Both the position numbers and the translations under genes were made by a program. Positions 1-6,226 of a DNA stretch of 7,250 nt are shown here, piece after piece. The notes beneath the pieces were generated by a model. That model worked only from the letters and a program-made list of their open reading frames with translations. It had not been told where the DNA came from and did not search any database. The DNA is from Coriobacteriia bacterium (GTDB lineage: Bacteria; Actinomycetota; Coriobacteriia; Coriobacteriales; QAMH01), in the NCBI GenBank assembly GCA_900756605.1, contig CAAEKX010000325.1, forward strand, positions 1 to 7,250, in the 5' to 3' direction. Positions within the stretch are counted from its first letter, which is position 1, and each line of letters begins with the position of its first letter.

Positions 1-1
1 C

Positions 2-1501
2 GACTTCGTCGAGAAGTGGTGCTACGGCTTCGAGCAGCTCGCCGAGCGCGTCAAGGAGATGCCCGCCGAGAAGGCAGCCGAGATCTGCGGTCTCGATGCG
101 AACCAGATTCGCGAAGCCGCCCGCGTCTACGCCGCGGCCAAGCCCGCGCAGATCGCCTGGGGCCTTGCCATCGACCAGAAGTCCAACGGCGTTCAGGCCG
201 GTCATTGCATCATGGCTCTCGAGGCCATCACCGGCAACATCGACGTGCCCGGCGGCCAGCTCATCGGCGACGTCAACGACGGCCTCGAGCTCGGCTTCGG
301 CTGGAACAACCTCGGCCCCGAGCTTCAGAGCAAGATTCTCGGTATCAAGGAGTATCCGGCATACGTCGGCCTCGTCCTCAACGCGCAGTGCGACATGGTG
401 CTCGACGCGCTCGAGGCGGGCGATGATGCCAAGTACTACCCGTTCAAGATGGGCGTCTTCGAGGACACGAACTTCCTCGCCGGCACCTGCGCCGCCCAGC
501 CCAAGCGTTGGCATGACGCGATGGTCAAGAACCTCGAGTGGTGCTTCGGCATCGACGTGTGGATGACTCCGACGATCCAGGCAACCTGCGAGATCTTCCT
601 CCCGCTGTCCTCGACTGTCGAGCATGACACCGTCGTGTACACGCACTATGGCGCTTCGCCGATCATGGCCGGTGCCGTCAACAAGTCCATCACGGTGGGC
701 GATTGCAAGGGCGACTGCGAGATCTTCTACGAGCTCGGCCTGCGCTGCATGCCCATCAACTTCGAGAAGTACAAGGACTACTACGACTTCCTGGCAGATT
801 ATCGCCTCGCCTACAAGAGGACCTTCGAGGAGCTGCGCGAGGAGGTCGTGCACCAGAAGACCGAGATGTGCGGCTACTACAAGTACGAGTCCGGCCGCCT
901 GCGCCCCGACGGCATGCCCGGCTTCAACACGCCGACCGGCCGCGTCGAGCTCTACTCGACGATGTTCCGCCAGTTCGGCGAGGATCCGCTGCCGTATTAC
1001 GAGGAGCCGCAGTTCTCACCGGTCTCCACGCCGGAGAAGATGGAGGAGTATCCCTTCGTCCTCACCACGGGCGCTCGTACGTACTGCTACTTCCACTCCG
1101 AGGGCAAGCAGATTCCGTACCTGCGCGAGATGAATCCCGATCCGCTGATCGAGATCAACCCCGAGGATGCGCTCAAGTACGGCATCGCCGACGGCCAGTG
1201 GGTCGAGGTTGCCAGCCCGTTTGGCAAGTGCGTCCTGAAGGCCAAGGTCTCCCAGATCGTGAAGCCTGGCGTCGTGCATGCGCAGCACGGCTTCTGGTTC
1301 CCGGAGAAGGACCCCGAGGAGCCCAGCCTGTACGAGGTGTGGCGTTCCAACATCAACGAGCTCATCCCTCACTTCATGGTTGGCAAGCTCGGATTTGGCG
1401 CGCCGTTCAAGTGCCTCATCTGCAGCGTGAAGCCGGTGTCGGAGAACTATGACACCGACATGATGGAGGTATGGGACCACTTCGGAAAGTTGGTGATCTA
1501 G
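2..1501 (+). CDS. Molybdopterin oxidoreductase catalytic subunit, copy A (5' truncated by window edge)
   Basis: This is the C-terminal 499 residues of a DMSO-reductase-superfamily Mo/W enzyme. The frame is open from base 2, so the gene begins upstream of the window. It aligns end to end with residues 292-788 of the complete paralogue at 3241, so about 290 residues are missing, including the Fe-S cysteines and the Mo-ligand region. Shared blocks are WCYGFEQLAERV, AITGN-D-PGGQL, PKRWHDA, QATC-IFLP, PTGRVEL, FGEDPLPYY, LTTGART, HSE-QIPY-RE-NPDPL and GKLGFGAP-KCLIC. The last third matches the C-terminal molybdopterin-dinucleotide-binding domain. The stop codon abuts the ferredoxin ATG with no gap, which suggests translational coupling and a heterodimer. 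The middle region (around bases 600-850) diverges most from the paralogue, so a different substrate is plausible. Family assignment is firm; the reaction is unknown. Confidence 0.93.
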   Translation, partial: DFVEKWCYGFEQLAERVKEMPAEKAAEICGLDANQIREAARVYAAAKPAQIAWGLAIDQKSNGVQAGHCIMALEAITGNIDVPGGQLIGDVNDGLELGFGWNNLGPELQSKILGIKEYPAYVGLVLNAQCDMVLDALEAGDDAKYYPFKMGVFEDTNFLAGTCAAQPKRWHDAMVKNLEWCFGIDVWMTPTIQATCEIFLPLSSTVEHDTVVYTHYGASPIMAGAVNKSITVGDCKGDCEIFYELGLRCMPINFEKYKDYYDFLADYRLAYKRTFEELREEVVHQKTEMCGYYKYESGRLRPDGMPGFNTPTGRVELYSTMFRQFGEDPLPYYEEPQFSPVSTPEKMEEYPFVLTTGARTYCYFHSEGKQIPYLREMNPDPLIEINPEDALKYGIADGQWVEVASPFGKCVLKAKVSQIVKPGVVHAQHGFWFPEKDPEEPSLYEVWRSNINELIPHFMVGKLGFGAPFKCLICSVKPVSENYDTDMMEVWDHFGKLVI

Positions 1502-1849
1502 ATGACGGCCTACGGTCTGCTTATCGATTACGAGTTCTGCACGGGCTGCCAGTCTTGCGAGGTCGCGTGCAAGGAGATTCACAACATCCCCGTGGGGCAG
1601 TGGGGCATTCGCGTTCTCGATGATGGCCCCTGGGAGTGCTCGGATGGCAAGTTCAACTGGAACAAGATTCCGACCCCGACCCGCCTGTGCGACCTCTGCG
1701 TCGAGCGCACGGACAAGGGCCAGCAGCCCTTCTGCGTGCATCATTGCCTCGCAGGCGTCATGCAGTGGGGCACGGTCGAGGATCTGGCCAAGGAGCTCGA
1801 GGAGAAGCCCAACCAGGTGCTCTTCGTGCCCAAGCCCTACCAGTACTAG
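1502..1849 (+). CDS. Small 2x[4Fe-4S] ferredoxin subunit of the copy A oxidoreductase
   Basis: A 115-residue electron-transfer subunit. Cys13, 16, 19 and 23 form CX2CX2CX3C. Cys63, 66, 78 and 82 form CX2CX11CX3C, in the context LCDLC...FCVHHC. These correspond to the first and third cysteine motifs of DmsB-type four-cluster subunits. The other two motifs are absent, so at most two clusters can bind. By analogy with bacterial 2[4Fe-4S] ferredoxins, the fourth cysteine of each motif may serve the opposite cluster (inference). Cys46 is an extra, unpaired cysteine. No signal peptide or membrane segment is visible, so a cytoplasmic location is likely. The ATG directly follows the TAG of the catalytic gene. 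Only a weak GGAAAG (1484-1489) precedes it at 12 nt, so initiation probably relies on coupling. It is a close paralogue of the 5610-6101 protein. Confidence 0.93.
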   Translation: MTAYGLLIDYEFCTGCQSCEVACKEIHNIPVGQWGIRVLDDGPWECSDGKFNWNKIPTPTRLCDLCVERTDKGQQPFCVHHCLAGVMQWGTVEDLAKELEEKPNQVLFVPKPYQY

Positions 1850-1859
1850 CAGGTAGACG

Positions 1860-1880
1860 GCATCTCGATACGCGAGGTGC
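1860..1880 (+). other. Stem-loop downstream of the copy A ferredoxin gene
   Basis: An 8-bp stem (1860-1867 with 1873-1880, one G-U pair) closes a 5-nt loop, ATACG. It lies 10 nt after the ferredoxin stop codon and directly before a second, larger hairpin. There is no T-tract, so it is not a classical intrinsic terminator. It could mark an mRNA 3' end or a processing point between the enzyme genes and the chaperone genes. The structure is seen in sequence; the role is a guess. Confidence 0.4.
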
Positions 1881-1884
1881 GACG

Positions 1885-1917
1885 GTGGTGCTCGGGGGAC
1901 AGACCCTCGAGCACCGC
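1885..1917 (+). other. Long stem-loop built around the first GGGGACAGACCC repeat
   Basis: A 14-bp stem (1885-1898 with 1904-1917, including two G-U pairs) encloses the 5-nt loop ACAGA. The inner stem is the repeat core. The outer stem (GGTGCTCG pairing with CGAGCACC) is unique to this copy and greatly stabilises it. It could act as a terminator, attenuator or 3'-end-stabilising structure for the copy A and ferredoxin transcript. No T-run follows, so factor-independent termination is uncertain. Confidence 0.5.
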
Positions 1918-2005
1918 AGGTGGCAATAAGGGGACAGACTCCTTTCGGTAAGAGGGGGACAGACCCCTTCGGATCGCCGCAGGTGGCAATAAGGGGACAG
2001 ACCCT
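1895..2005 (+). repeat. Repeat cluster 1: four copies of the GGGGACAGACCC element
   Basis: Cores start at 1895, 1930, 1955 and 1993, all in the same orientation. The second is a variant (ACTCC instead of ACCCC). Two are preceded by the accessory sequence GCAGGTGGCAATAA (before 1930 and before 1993). The last copy is followed by TCGGTTGTC; a similar tail follows the copies at 6340 and 7031. The cluster fills the gap between the ferredoxin gene and the TorD-like gene. It leaves an open frame into the chaperone gene, which would produce a false N-terminal extension if the upstream GTG at 1920 were chosen. Confidence 0.9.
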
Positions 2006-2042
2006 CGGTTGTCACCGCAAGGCGAGTGAGGACGGGATTTCG

Positions 2043-2750
2043 ATGGATCAGCAGGCTCTGATGCAGCAAACCGAAGACAGATGCGACAACTACGCGATGC
2101 TGTCGCGCCTGTTTCGAAGCGAGCTCGATCGCGAGCTTGTTGGCGATCTCATCGACAGCCCGGCCGTCGAGTCGACGGGCAACGCGCTCTTCGATTCGGG
2201 CTATGCGCGCCTGCGTTCGTACCTGGATGCCGTCGATGATCTTGATCGTGCCAAGTCGGCTCTTGCCATCGACTATTGCCTGGCGTTCCTCGGCTATGGC
2301 GTTGACCCCGAGAAGGCGGATGAGGCCGGCAGAAACGCCGCCTATCCGTACGAGTCAATTTACCGTACGGGCACCAAATCGCTCGGGGGAGACCACTGCG
2401 CCGAGGTCTCCGACGTGTTCCGTTCCTGCATGTTCAGCCCCACACGCGATCGCCTCATCGCCGAGGATCACATCGCATGCGAGCTCGAGTTCATGCAGTA
2501 CATGGCCAACAGCGAGCTTGTCGCCCTGCGCGATGGCGAGCGTTCGGTCGTGCGCGGGACACAAGAGAGGGAGCTCGAGTTTCTGGAGAACCATTTGCTT
2601 TCGTGGGTGGAGAGCTTCAGGAACGCGGTGGAGCAGTTCGCCGAGACGGACTTCTACCTCGGTTTGCTCGAGATGACGCAAGGTTGGCTCGAGCTTGATG
2701 CGGAGTATCTACGCACGCAGTGCGCGAACGAGGAGGAGGATGCGCAATGA
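2043..2750 (+). CDS. TorD/DmsD-family molybdoenzyme maturation chaperone
   Basis: A 235-residue cytoplasmic chaperone of the TorD/NarJ/DmsD family. Members bind an immature molybdoenzyme catalytic subunit while cofactor is inserted. The hallmark segments are visible: YPYESIY at residues 101-107 and the EDHIACELEFM signature at residues 141-151, in a protein that looks mainly helical. Length is normal for the family. The ATG at 2043 is preferred because the family-like sequence begins there and GTGAGG (2026-2031) lies 11 nt upstream. The open frame continues upstream to 1920 but only translates the GGGGACAGACCC repeats (RGQT, KRGTDPF peptides). The 3' end overlaps the next gene by 4 nt (ATGA). 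Its position between two oxidoreductase modules suggests it serves copy A, copy B or both. No client Tat signal is visible, so a role in cofactor loading is likelier than export proofreading. Confidence 0.9.
   Translation: MDQQALMQQTEDRCDNYAMLSRLFRSELDRELVGDLIDSPAVESTGNALFDSGYARLRSYLDAVDDLDRAKSALAIDYCLAFLGYGVDPEKADEAGRNAAYPYESIYRTGTKSLGGDHCAEVSDVFRSCMFSPTRDRLIAEDHIACELEFMQYMANSELVALRDGERSVVRGTQERELEFLENHLLSWVESFRNAVEQFAETDFYLGLLEMTQGWLELDAEYLRTQCANEEEDAQ
2731..2740 (+). promoter_or_regulatory. Strong ribosome binding site that fixes the DUF1883-like gene start
   Basis: AGGAGGAGGA lies 6 nt before the ATG at 2747, inside the end of the chaperone gene. It supports that start over the in-frame ATG at 2720, which would add nine residues (MRERGGGCA) that merely translate this Shine-Dalgarno region. 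Confidence 0.8.
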
Positions 2751-3067
2751 CGCAGGATCACGGTCCAGACGGTCGTGACTGGAACATGCGCGAGGTCGAG
2801 TACGACCTTGGCGTTGCCGGTCCTGGCCAGAGCATCGTCATCACCATCACCCGATCCGTCGCAGTCAAGATCATGGATCACGAGAACTACGAGCTGTACA
2901 AGGCGGATGAGGATTGCAACGCCTTTTCGGGCCGGCTTACCTCATCGCCATATCGTTTCAAGCTGCCGCGCGAAGCGCAGTGGCACGTGATCATCAATCC
3001 CAACACCTACTCGGGCACCGCGGAGTTCAACGTTCGTCTCATCGAGGACTCCGTGCTCGACAGGTGA
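2747..3067 (+). CDS. Small DUF1883-like protein, function unknown
   Basis: A 106-residue protein with a compact, beta-rich pattern. Residues 38-98 contain VKIMDHENYELYK, FSGRL, PYRFKLPREAQWHVIIN and YSGTAEFNV. These resemble the DUF1883 pattern as I recall it: a hydrophobic strand, 'V-LMDD-N', 'Y-GG', 'P-R--VP--GHW-VVID', 'G-V--SV'. It starts inside the chaperone stop codon (ATGA) behind a very strong Shine-Dalgarno sequence, so the two are probably co-translated. There is no signal peptide, membrane segment or metal-binding motif; Cys57 is the only cysteine. The reaction or partner is unknown. Its placement suggests an accessory or maturation role for the neighbouring oxidoreductases. The gene is real with high confidence; the domain assignment is moderate and from memory. 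Confidence 0.82.
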   Translation: MTQDHGPDGRDWNMREVEYDLGVAGPGQSIVITITRSVAVKIMDHENYELYKADEDCNAFSGRLTSSPYRFKLPREAQWHVIINPNTYSGTAEFNVRLIEDSVLDR

Positions 3068-3076
3068 TGGGAAGAA

Positions 3077-3160
3077 GGGGACAGACCCTTCCGAATCACC
3101 GCAGGTGGCAATAAGGGGACAGACCCCTATGCGCCAGGTGGCAAGAGGGGGACAGACCCC
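3077..3160 (+). repeat. Repeat cluster 2: three copies of the GGGGACAGACCC element
   Basis: Cores start at 3077, 3115 and 3148, all in + orientation. They begin 10 nt after the DUF1883-like stop codon. The spacer between the first two contains AATCACCGCAGGTGGCAATAA, here split as AATCACC and GCAGGTGGCAATAA, which is the same accessory unit as in clusters 1 and 3. The third copy has a variant unit (CAGGTGGCAAGAG) and five Gs. No gene or promoter was recognised between the cluster and the leader hairpin at 3185. Confidence 0.9.
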
Positions 3161-3184
3161 ACATCGCACGCGATTTTGGTTATT

Positions 3185-3215
3185 GCGGTGCGGCCAGGAG
3201 GAAAGGCCGTGCCGT
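3185..3215 (+). promoter_or_regulatory. Leader hairpin with a perfect Shine-Dalgarno sequence in its loop
   Basis: An 11-bp stem pairs 3185-3195 with 3205-3215, including three G-U pairs and a solid CGGCC/GGCCG top. It presents a 9-nt loop, AGGAGGAAA (3196-3204), containing the full anti-16S consensus AGGAGG. The hairpin ends 25 nt before the start codon of the copy B oxidoreductase, whose own ribosome site lies downstream of it. Possible roles are ribosome recruitment, a regulatory protein site or leader-peptide translation. The pairing is seen in sequence; the function is inference. Confidence 0.45.
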
Positions 3216-3250
3216 TAAGAAGGAGAAGGAGAGTGAAGCAATGGAGTTAA
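3209..3250 (+). CDS. Candidate leader micro-ORF overlapping the copy B start (doubtful)
   Basis: A GTG at 3209 sits 7 nt after the AGGAGG in the hairpin loop. It opens a 13-codon frame (VPLRRRRRVKQWS, start read as Met) ending in TAA at 3248-3250, ten bases inside the oxidoreductase gene. The five consecutive arginines are AGA/AGG codons. They arise from the purine-rich ribosome site of the main gene, so the frame could be accidental. If translated, its stop near the main ATG would favour re-initiation, and the rare codons could slow ribosomes. Low confidence. Confidence 0.2.
   Translation: MPLRRRRRVKQWS
3226..3233 (+). promoter_or_regulatory. Ribosome binding site for the copy B oxidoreductase
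   Basis: AAGGAGAG, with its GGAG at 3228-3231, lies 9 nt before the ATG at 3241. It supports that ATG as the start. Confidence 0.7.
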
Positions 3251-5607
3251 GTGATTACAAGGCCGCTCCAGTAGTGAAGCTGGATTCTCTTGCCGACGTC
3301 AATGACATCGGCAAGCCCTGGCGCTACGAGGACGGCGACTACACCGTGACTCGCACCTGCCCGTGGTCGCCTCCGGGATGCCATCCGGTAGGCTGCGGTC
3401 TCAAGCTCTACGTCAACGAGGACGGCAGGCTCGAGCACGTCGAGGGCGACGAGAACCATCCCGTCACCCAGGGTCGTCTGTGCCCGAGGTGCATCACGCT
3501 GAAGGACTACGTCTACAGCCCCGCCCGCATCCTCACTCCGATGAAGCGCGATCGCGCCGAGCGCGGTAACGCGGATGCCTGGGAGGAGTGCTCCTGGGAC
3601 GAGGCGTTCGCCATCATCAAGGAGAACTACGAGCGCATCGTCGACCAGTATGGCCCCGAGTCCATCATCGGCATGTCCGGTACTGGCCGCGAGGGCGGCA
3701 CCATGTCGCTGTATCCCACGATGGTGTTCGGCACGCCCAACTACTGCTACATGCAGTCCGGTTACGCCTGCTACACTCCGCGCCTTGCGGCGGCGGCCTA
3801 CATCACCGGTTCCACCTACTCCGAGTGGGACTACGCCGGTGCCCTGCCCGATCGCTGGGATGACGAGCGCTACACCCTGACCGAGGTCCTGGTCATGTGG
3901 GGCAAGGCTCCTCTCGAGTCCAACCCCGACGGCTTCTTCGGCCATGCGGTTGTCGATGCCATGCGTCGCGGCACCCGCCTCATCCAGATCGACCCGCGCG
4001 TCAACTGGCTGTCCGCCCGCGCCGACATCTTCATCCAGCTGCGCGCCGGCACGGACACGGCCCTGGCCATGGCCATGCTCGACATCATCATCAAGGAAGA
4101 CCTCTACGATCACGAGTTCGTCGAGTACTGGTGCTACGGCTTCGAGCAGCTCGCCGAGCGCGTCGCCACGATGCCTCCCGAGAAGGCCGCCGAGATCTGC
4201 CAGGTTCCCGTCGAGAAGATCTACGCCGCCGCGCGCATGTACGCGAAGGCCAAGCCGGCCGCCATCATGTGGGGCCTCGCCGTCGACCAGAAGACCGACG
4301 GTATGCAGAACAGCCAGTGCATCATCGCGCTGCAGGCCATCACCGGCAACTTCGACCGCCCGGGTGGTCAGCTCGTTCCCGGCGCCGATGCCGGCCACAA
4401 CGAGCTCGGCTTTGGCTACAAGGAATGCATTCCCGACGAGCTCTTCCAGAAGATGATCGGCATGGACCAGTACCCCGCGTACTGCAACATGATTCTCAAT
4501 TCGCAGGTCGACCTCATGCTCGAGGCCCTCGAGACCGACAAGCCGTATCCCATCCGCATGGGCTTCTACATGGCTTCCAACCCGCTGTCGAACACCTCGA
4601 TGGAGCCCAAGCGCTGGCATGACGCCCTGTGCAAGTCCCTCGAGTTCTGCATCGGCATCGACCTGTTCATGAACGCCTCCATCCAGGCGACCTGCGACAT
4701 CTTCCTGCCCATCGCCACCATCGCCGAGCGCGAGGGTACCGTCTTCACGCACTATGCGCCCTGCACGGTTACCGCTGGCTTCATGCACAAGGCCGTCGAC
4801 TGCGGTGGCCTGCCCTCCGACATGGAGCTCGCCTATCGCCTGGGCAAGTACCTGCATCCGGAGCGCTTCTCCAAGTGGGCCAACGAGCACGAGCTCGTCG
4901 AGGCCTTCCGTCTGGGTGTCGAGAACCACGGCGAGACCTTCGACGAGGTTTCCAAGTGCGTCGTCGCCCAGGTGCCCATCGAGTACTACAAGTACGAGAA
5001 GGGCCTGCTGCGCCAGGACGGCCAGGTTGGCTTTGCCACTCCGACCGGCCGCGTCGAGCTGTGGTCGACCGCGTACAACCAGTTTGGCGAGGATCCGCTG
5101 CCGTACTACATCGAGCCGGAGTTCAGCCCGGTCAGCAAGCCGGAGCTCATGGACGAGTATCCCCTCATCCTCACGACCGGCGCCCGTACCACGGCGTTCT
5201 TCCACTCCGAGAACCGCCAGATTCCCTACACGCGCGAGCTCAATCCCGACCCGCTGCTCGAGATCAATCCCAAGACCGCGCAGGAGAAGGGCATCGCCGA
5301 TGGCCAGTGGGTACGCGTCTGGAACATGTTTGGCGAGGCTCTCATGAAGGCCAAGGTCTCCGAGGCCGTGGACGAGAAGACCGTGCATGGACAGCACGGC
5401 TGGTGGTTCCCCGAGGAGGACGGCAGCGAGCCGAACCTCTACGGCACCTTCCGCTCGCAGATCAACAACCTGTGCCCCAACGGCCGCATGGGCAAGCTGG
5501 GATTCGGCGCTCCCAACAAGTGCCTGATCTGTAATGTCGAGCCCGTGAGCGAGTCGTATGACACCGACATGAATCTCATCTGGGAAAAATTCGGAAAGCT
5601 GGTGTAA
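3241..5607 (+). CDS. Molybdopterin oxidoreductase catalytic subunit, copy B (complete)
   Basis: A 788-residue DMSO-reductase-superfamily Mo/W-bisMGD enzyme. The N-terminal Fe-S domain has Cys40, 47, 52 and 81 (CX6CX4CX28C, in CPWSPPGCHPVGCG and RLCPRC), suited to one [4Fe-4S] cluster. The YACYTPR segment places Cys177 where acetylene-hydratase-like and formate-dehydrogenase-like members carry the metal-ligating Cys or Sec (inference). Other family landmarks are WGKAPLESNPD (residues 220-230), LIQIDPR (247-253), WGLAVDQ (344-350), AITGNFDRPGGQL (366-378), and the C-terminal dinucleotide-binding domain from about residue 640 (LTTGART, INP, GIADGQWV). A CLIC pair (Cys761/764) lies near the end and is conserved in copy A. 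There is no twin-arginine leader and no hydrophobic start, so the enzyme is probably cytoplasmic. The ATG at 3241 is supported by a good ribosome site. The ferredoxin gene follows after 2 nt. Substrate unknown: hydratase, hydroxytransferase, dehydroxylase or other redox chemistry are all possible in this family. Confidence 0.95.
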   Translation: MELSDYKAAPVVKLDSLADVNDIGKPWRYEDGDYTVTRTCPWSPPGCHPVGCGLKLYVNEDGRLEHVEGDENHPVTQGRLCPRCITLKDYVYSPARILTPMKRDRAERGNADAWEECSWDEAFAIIKENYERIVDQYGPESIIGMSGTGREGGTMSLYPTMVFGTPNYCYMQSGYACYTPRLAAAAYITGSTYSEWDYAGALPDRWDDERYTLTEVLVMWGKAPLESNPDGFFGHAVVDAMRRGTRLIQIDPRVNWLSARADIFIQLRAGTDTALAMAMLDIIIKEDLYDHEFVEYWCYGFEQLAERVATMPPEKAAEICQVPVEKIYAAARMYAKAKPAAIMWGLAVDQKTDGMQNSQCIIALQAITGNFDRPGGQLVPGADAGHNELGFGYKECIPDELFQKMIGMDQYPAYCNMILNSQVDLMLEALETDKPYPIRMGFYMASNPLSNTSMEPKRWHDALCKSLEFCIGIDLFMNASIQATCDIFLPIATIAEREGTVFTHYAPCTVTAGFMHKAVDCGGLPSDMELAYRLGKYLHPERFSKWANEHELVEAFRLGVENHGETFDEVSKCVVAQVPIEYYKYEKGLLRQDGQVGFATPTGRVELWSTAYNQFGEDPLPYYIEPEFSPVSKPELMDEYPLILTTGARTTAFFHSENRQIPYTRELNPDPLLEINPKTAQEKGIADGQWVRVWNMFGEALMKAKVSEAVDEKTVHGQHGWWFPEEDGSEPNLYGTFRSQINNLCPNGRMGKLGFGAPNKCLICNVEPVSESYDTDMNLIWEKFGKLV

Positions 5608-5609
5608 AT

Positions 5610-6101
5610 ATGGCAACCTACGGACTTCTTATCGATTACGAGTACTGCACGAATTGCGGTTCGTGCCAGGTCTCCTGCAAGGAAGAGCATGGCTACCCGG
5701 TAGGCAAGACGGGCATTGCCGTCCATGCCGATGGCCCGTGGTACATCGATGACGACAACATCAACTTCAACTACTTCCCCCTGCCGACGGATCTGTGCGA
5801 CCTGTGCAAGGATCGCACCGAGCGTGGCCGTGAGCCCATCTGCGTGCATCACTGCCTCGCCAACATCCTCTACTACGGCACGGTCGAGGAGCTGTCGAAG
5901 AAGCTTGAGGAAAAGCCCAAGCAGATGCTCATCGTCCCGCAGTTCATGCCGCGCGAGGCCAAGGGCGAGTTCGTCCATCAGGAGAACGCGACCGATGCGC
6001 ACAAGGCGGCGGCCATGGAGGTCACCGGCACTGGTGCTTCGACCTTCGGTGCCCACCGCGCAGACGCCAAGGTTGGCGAGTACGAGGAGGACGCCGTCTA
6101 G
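5610..6101 (+). CDS. Small 2x[4Fe-4S] ferredoxin subunit of the copy B oxidoreductase
   Basis: A 163-residue electron-transfer partner. The first ~110 residues match the 1502-1849 protein, with the eight cysteines at identical positions (13, 16, 19, 23 and 63, 66, 78, 82), allowing two [4Fe-4S] clusters. After VPQFMP the protein continues about 50 residues beyond its paralogue. This tail is Ala-, Thr- and Glu-rich with no cysteine, ends in EYEEDAV, looks unstructured and is of unknown use. The gene starts 2 nt after the catalytic gene's TAA with only a weak GGAAAG upstream, the same arrangement as in the first module, so coupling is likely. No signal peptide or membrane segment is present. 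Electrons probably pass between the catalytic Fe-S/Mo centre and a soluble carrier. Confidence 0.93.
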   Translation: MATYGLLIDYEYCTNCGSCQVSCKEEHGYPVGKTGIAVHADGPWYIDDDNINFNYFPLPTDLCDLCKDRTERGREPICVHHCLANILYYGTVEELSKKLEEKPKQMLIVPQFMPREAKGEFVHQENATDAHKAAAMEVTGTGASTFGAHRADAKVGEYEEDAV

Positions 6102-6120
6102 ACGACGGTCCGAATCGCAA

Positions 6121-6159
6121 CGGACTGGGACAAATGGACAGGTCGTTTGTCCCAGTTCG
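6121..6159 (+). other. Long palindrome downstream of the copy B ferredoxin gene
   Basis: A 14-bp inverted repeat pairs CGGACTGGGACAAA (6121-6134) with TTTGTCCCAGTTCG (6146-6159). There is one G-U pair and no unpaired base, and the loop is 11 nt (TGGACAGGTCG). It starts 19 nt after the stop codon. It may be a transcript-end structure, a dispersed palindromic repeat (REP-like) or an operator. The pairing is certain; the role is not. Confidence 0.55.
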
Positions 6160-6176
6160 ATACGCCTGCGGTTTCG

Positions 6177-6207
6177 AGGGGGCGCCCGAATCATCGGGTC
6201 GCCCCCT
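6177..6207 (+). terminator. GC-rich hairpin, possible terminator
   Basis: An 8-bp AGGGGGCG/CGCCCCCT stem (6177-6184 with 6200-6207) continues as CCCG/CGGG (6185-6188 with 6195-6198). A single bulged T lies at 6199 and the loop is AATCAT. The next bases are TGGGGG, not a T-tract. It is very stable on paper and lies between the ferredoxin gene and the next repeat cluster. It could end or attenuate the copy B transcript, but without a T-run this is uncertain. Confidence 0.35.
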
Positions 6208-6226
6208 TGGGGGCTGCTGGGAAGAA

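Noticed and set aside
1895..2005. CRISPR array
   Set aside because: The spacers are themselves repeated (GCAGGTGGCAATAA), periods vary from 25 to 42 bp, copies are few and split over four intergenic sites, and no cas gene is present.
3161..3184. Sigma-70-type promoter in the AT-richer patch before copy B
   Set aside because: No convincing -35/-10 pair with proper spacing was found; calling one would be guesswork.
3068..3240. Molybdenum-cofactor riboswitch upstream of copy B
   Set aside because: The leader is short, taken up by repeats and a single simple hairpin, and shows no multi-stem architecture I can match to that riboswitch.
3241..5607. Naming copy B a catechol dehydroxylase
   Set aside because: The organism type and family make it tempting. 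However, the catechol dehydroxylase I recall best has a different N-terminal cysteine pattern and a Tat leader, and nothing here identifies the substrate.
3247..5616. A 789-codon open frame on the - strand opposite copy B
   Set aside because: It is the shadow of the high-GC catalytic gene. Its translation has no recognisable domain, while the + frame carries all the conserved motifs.
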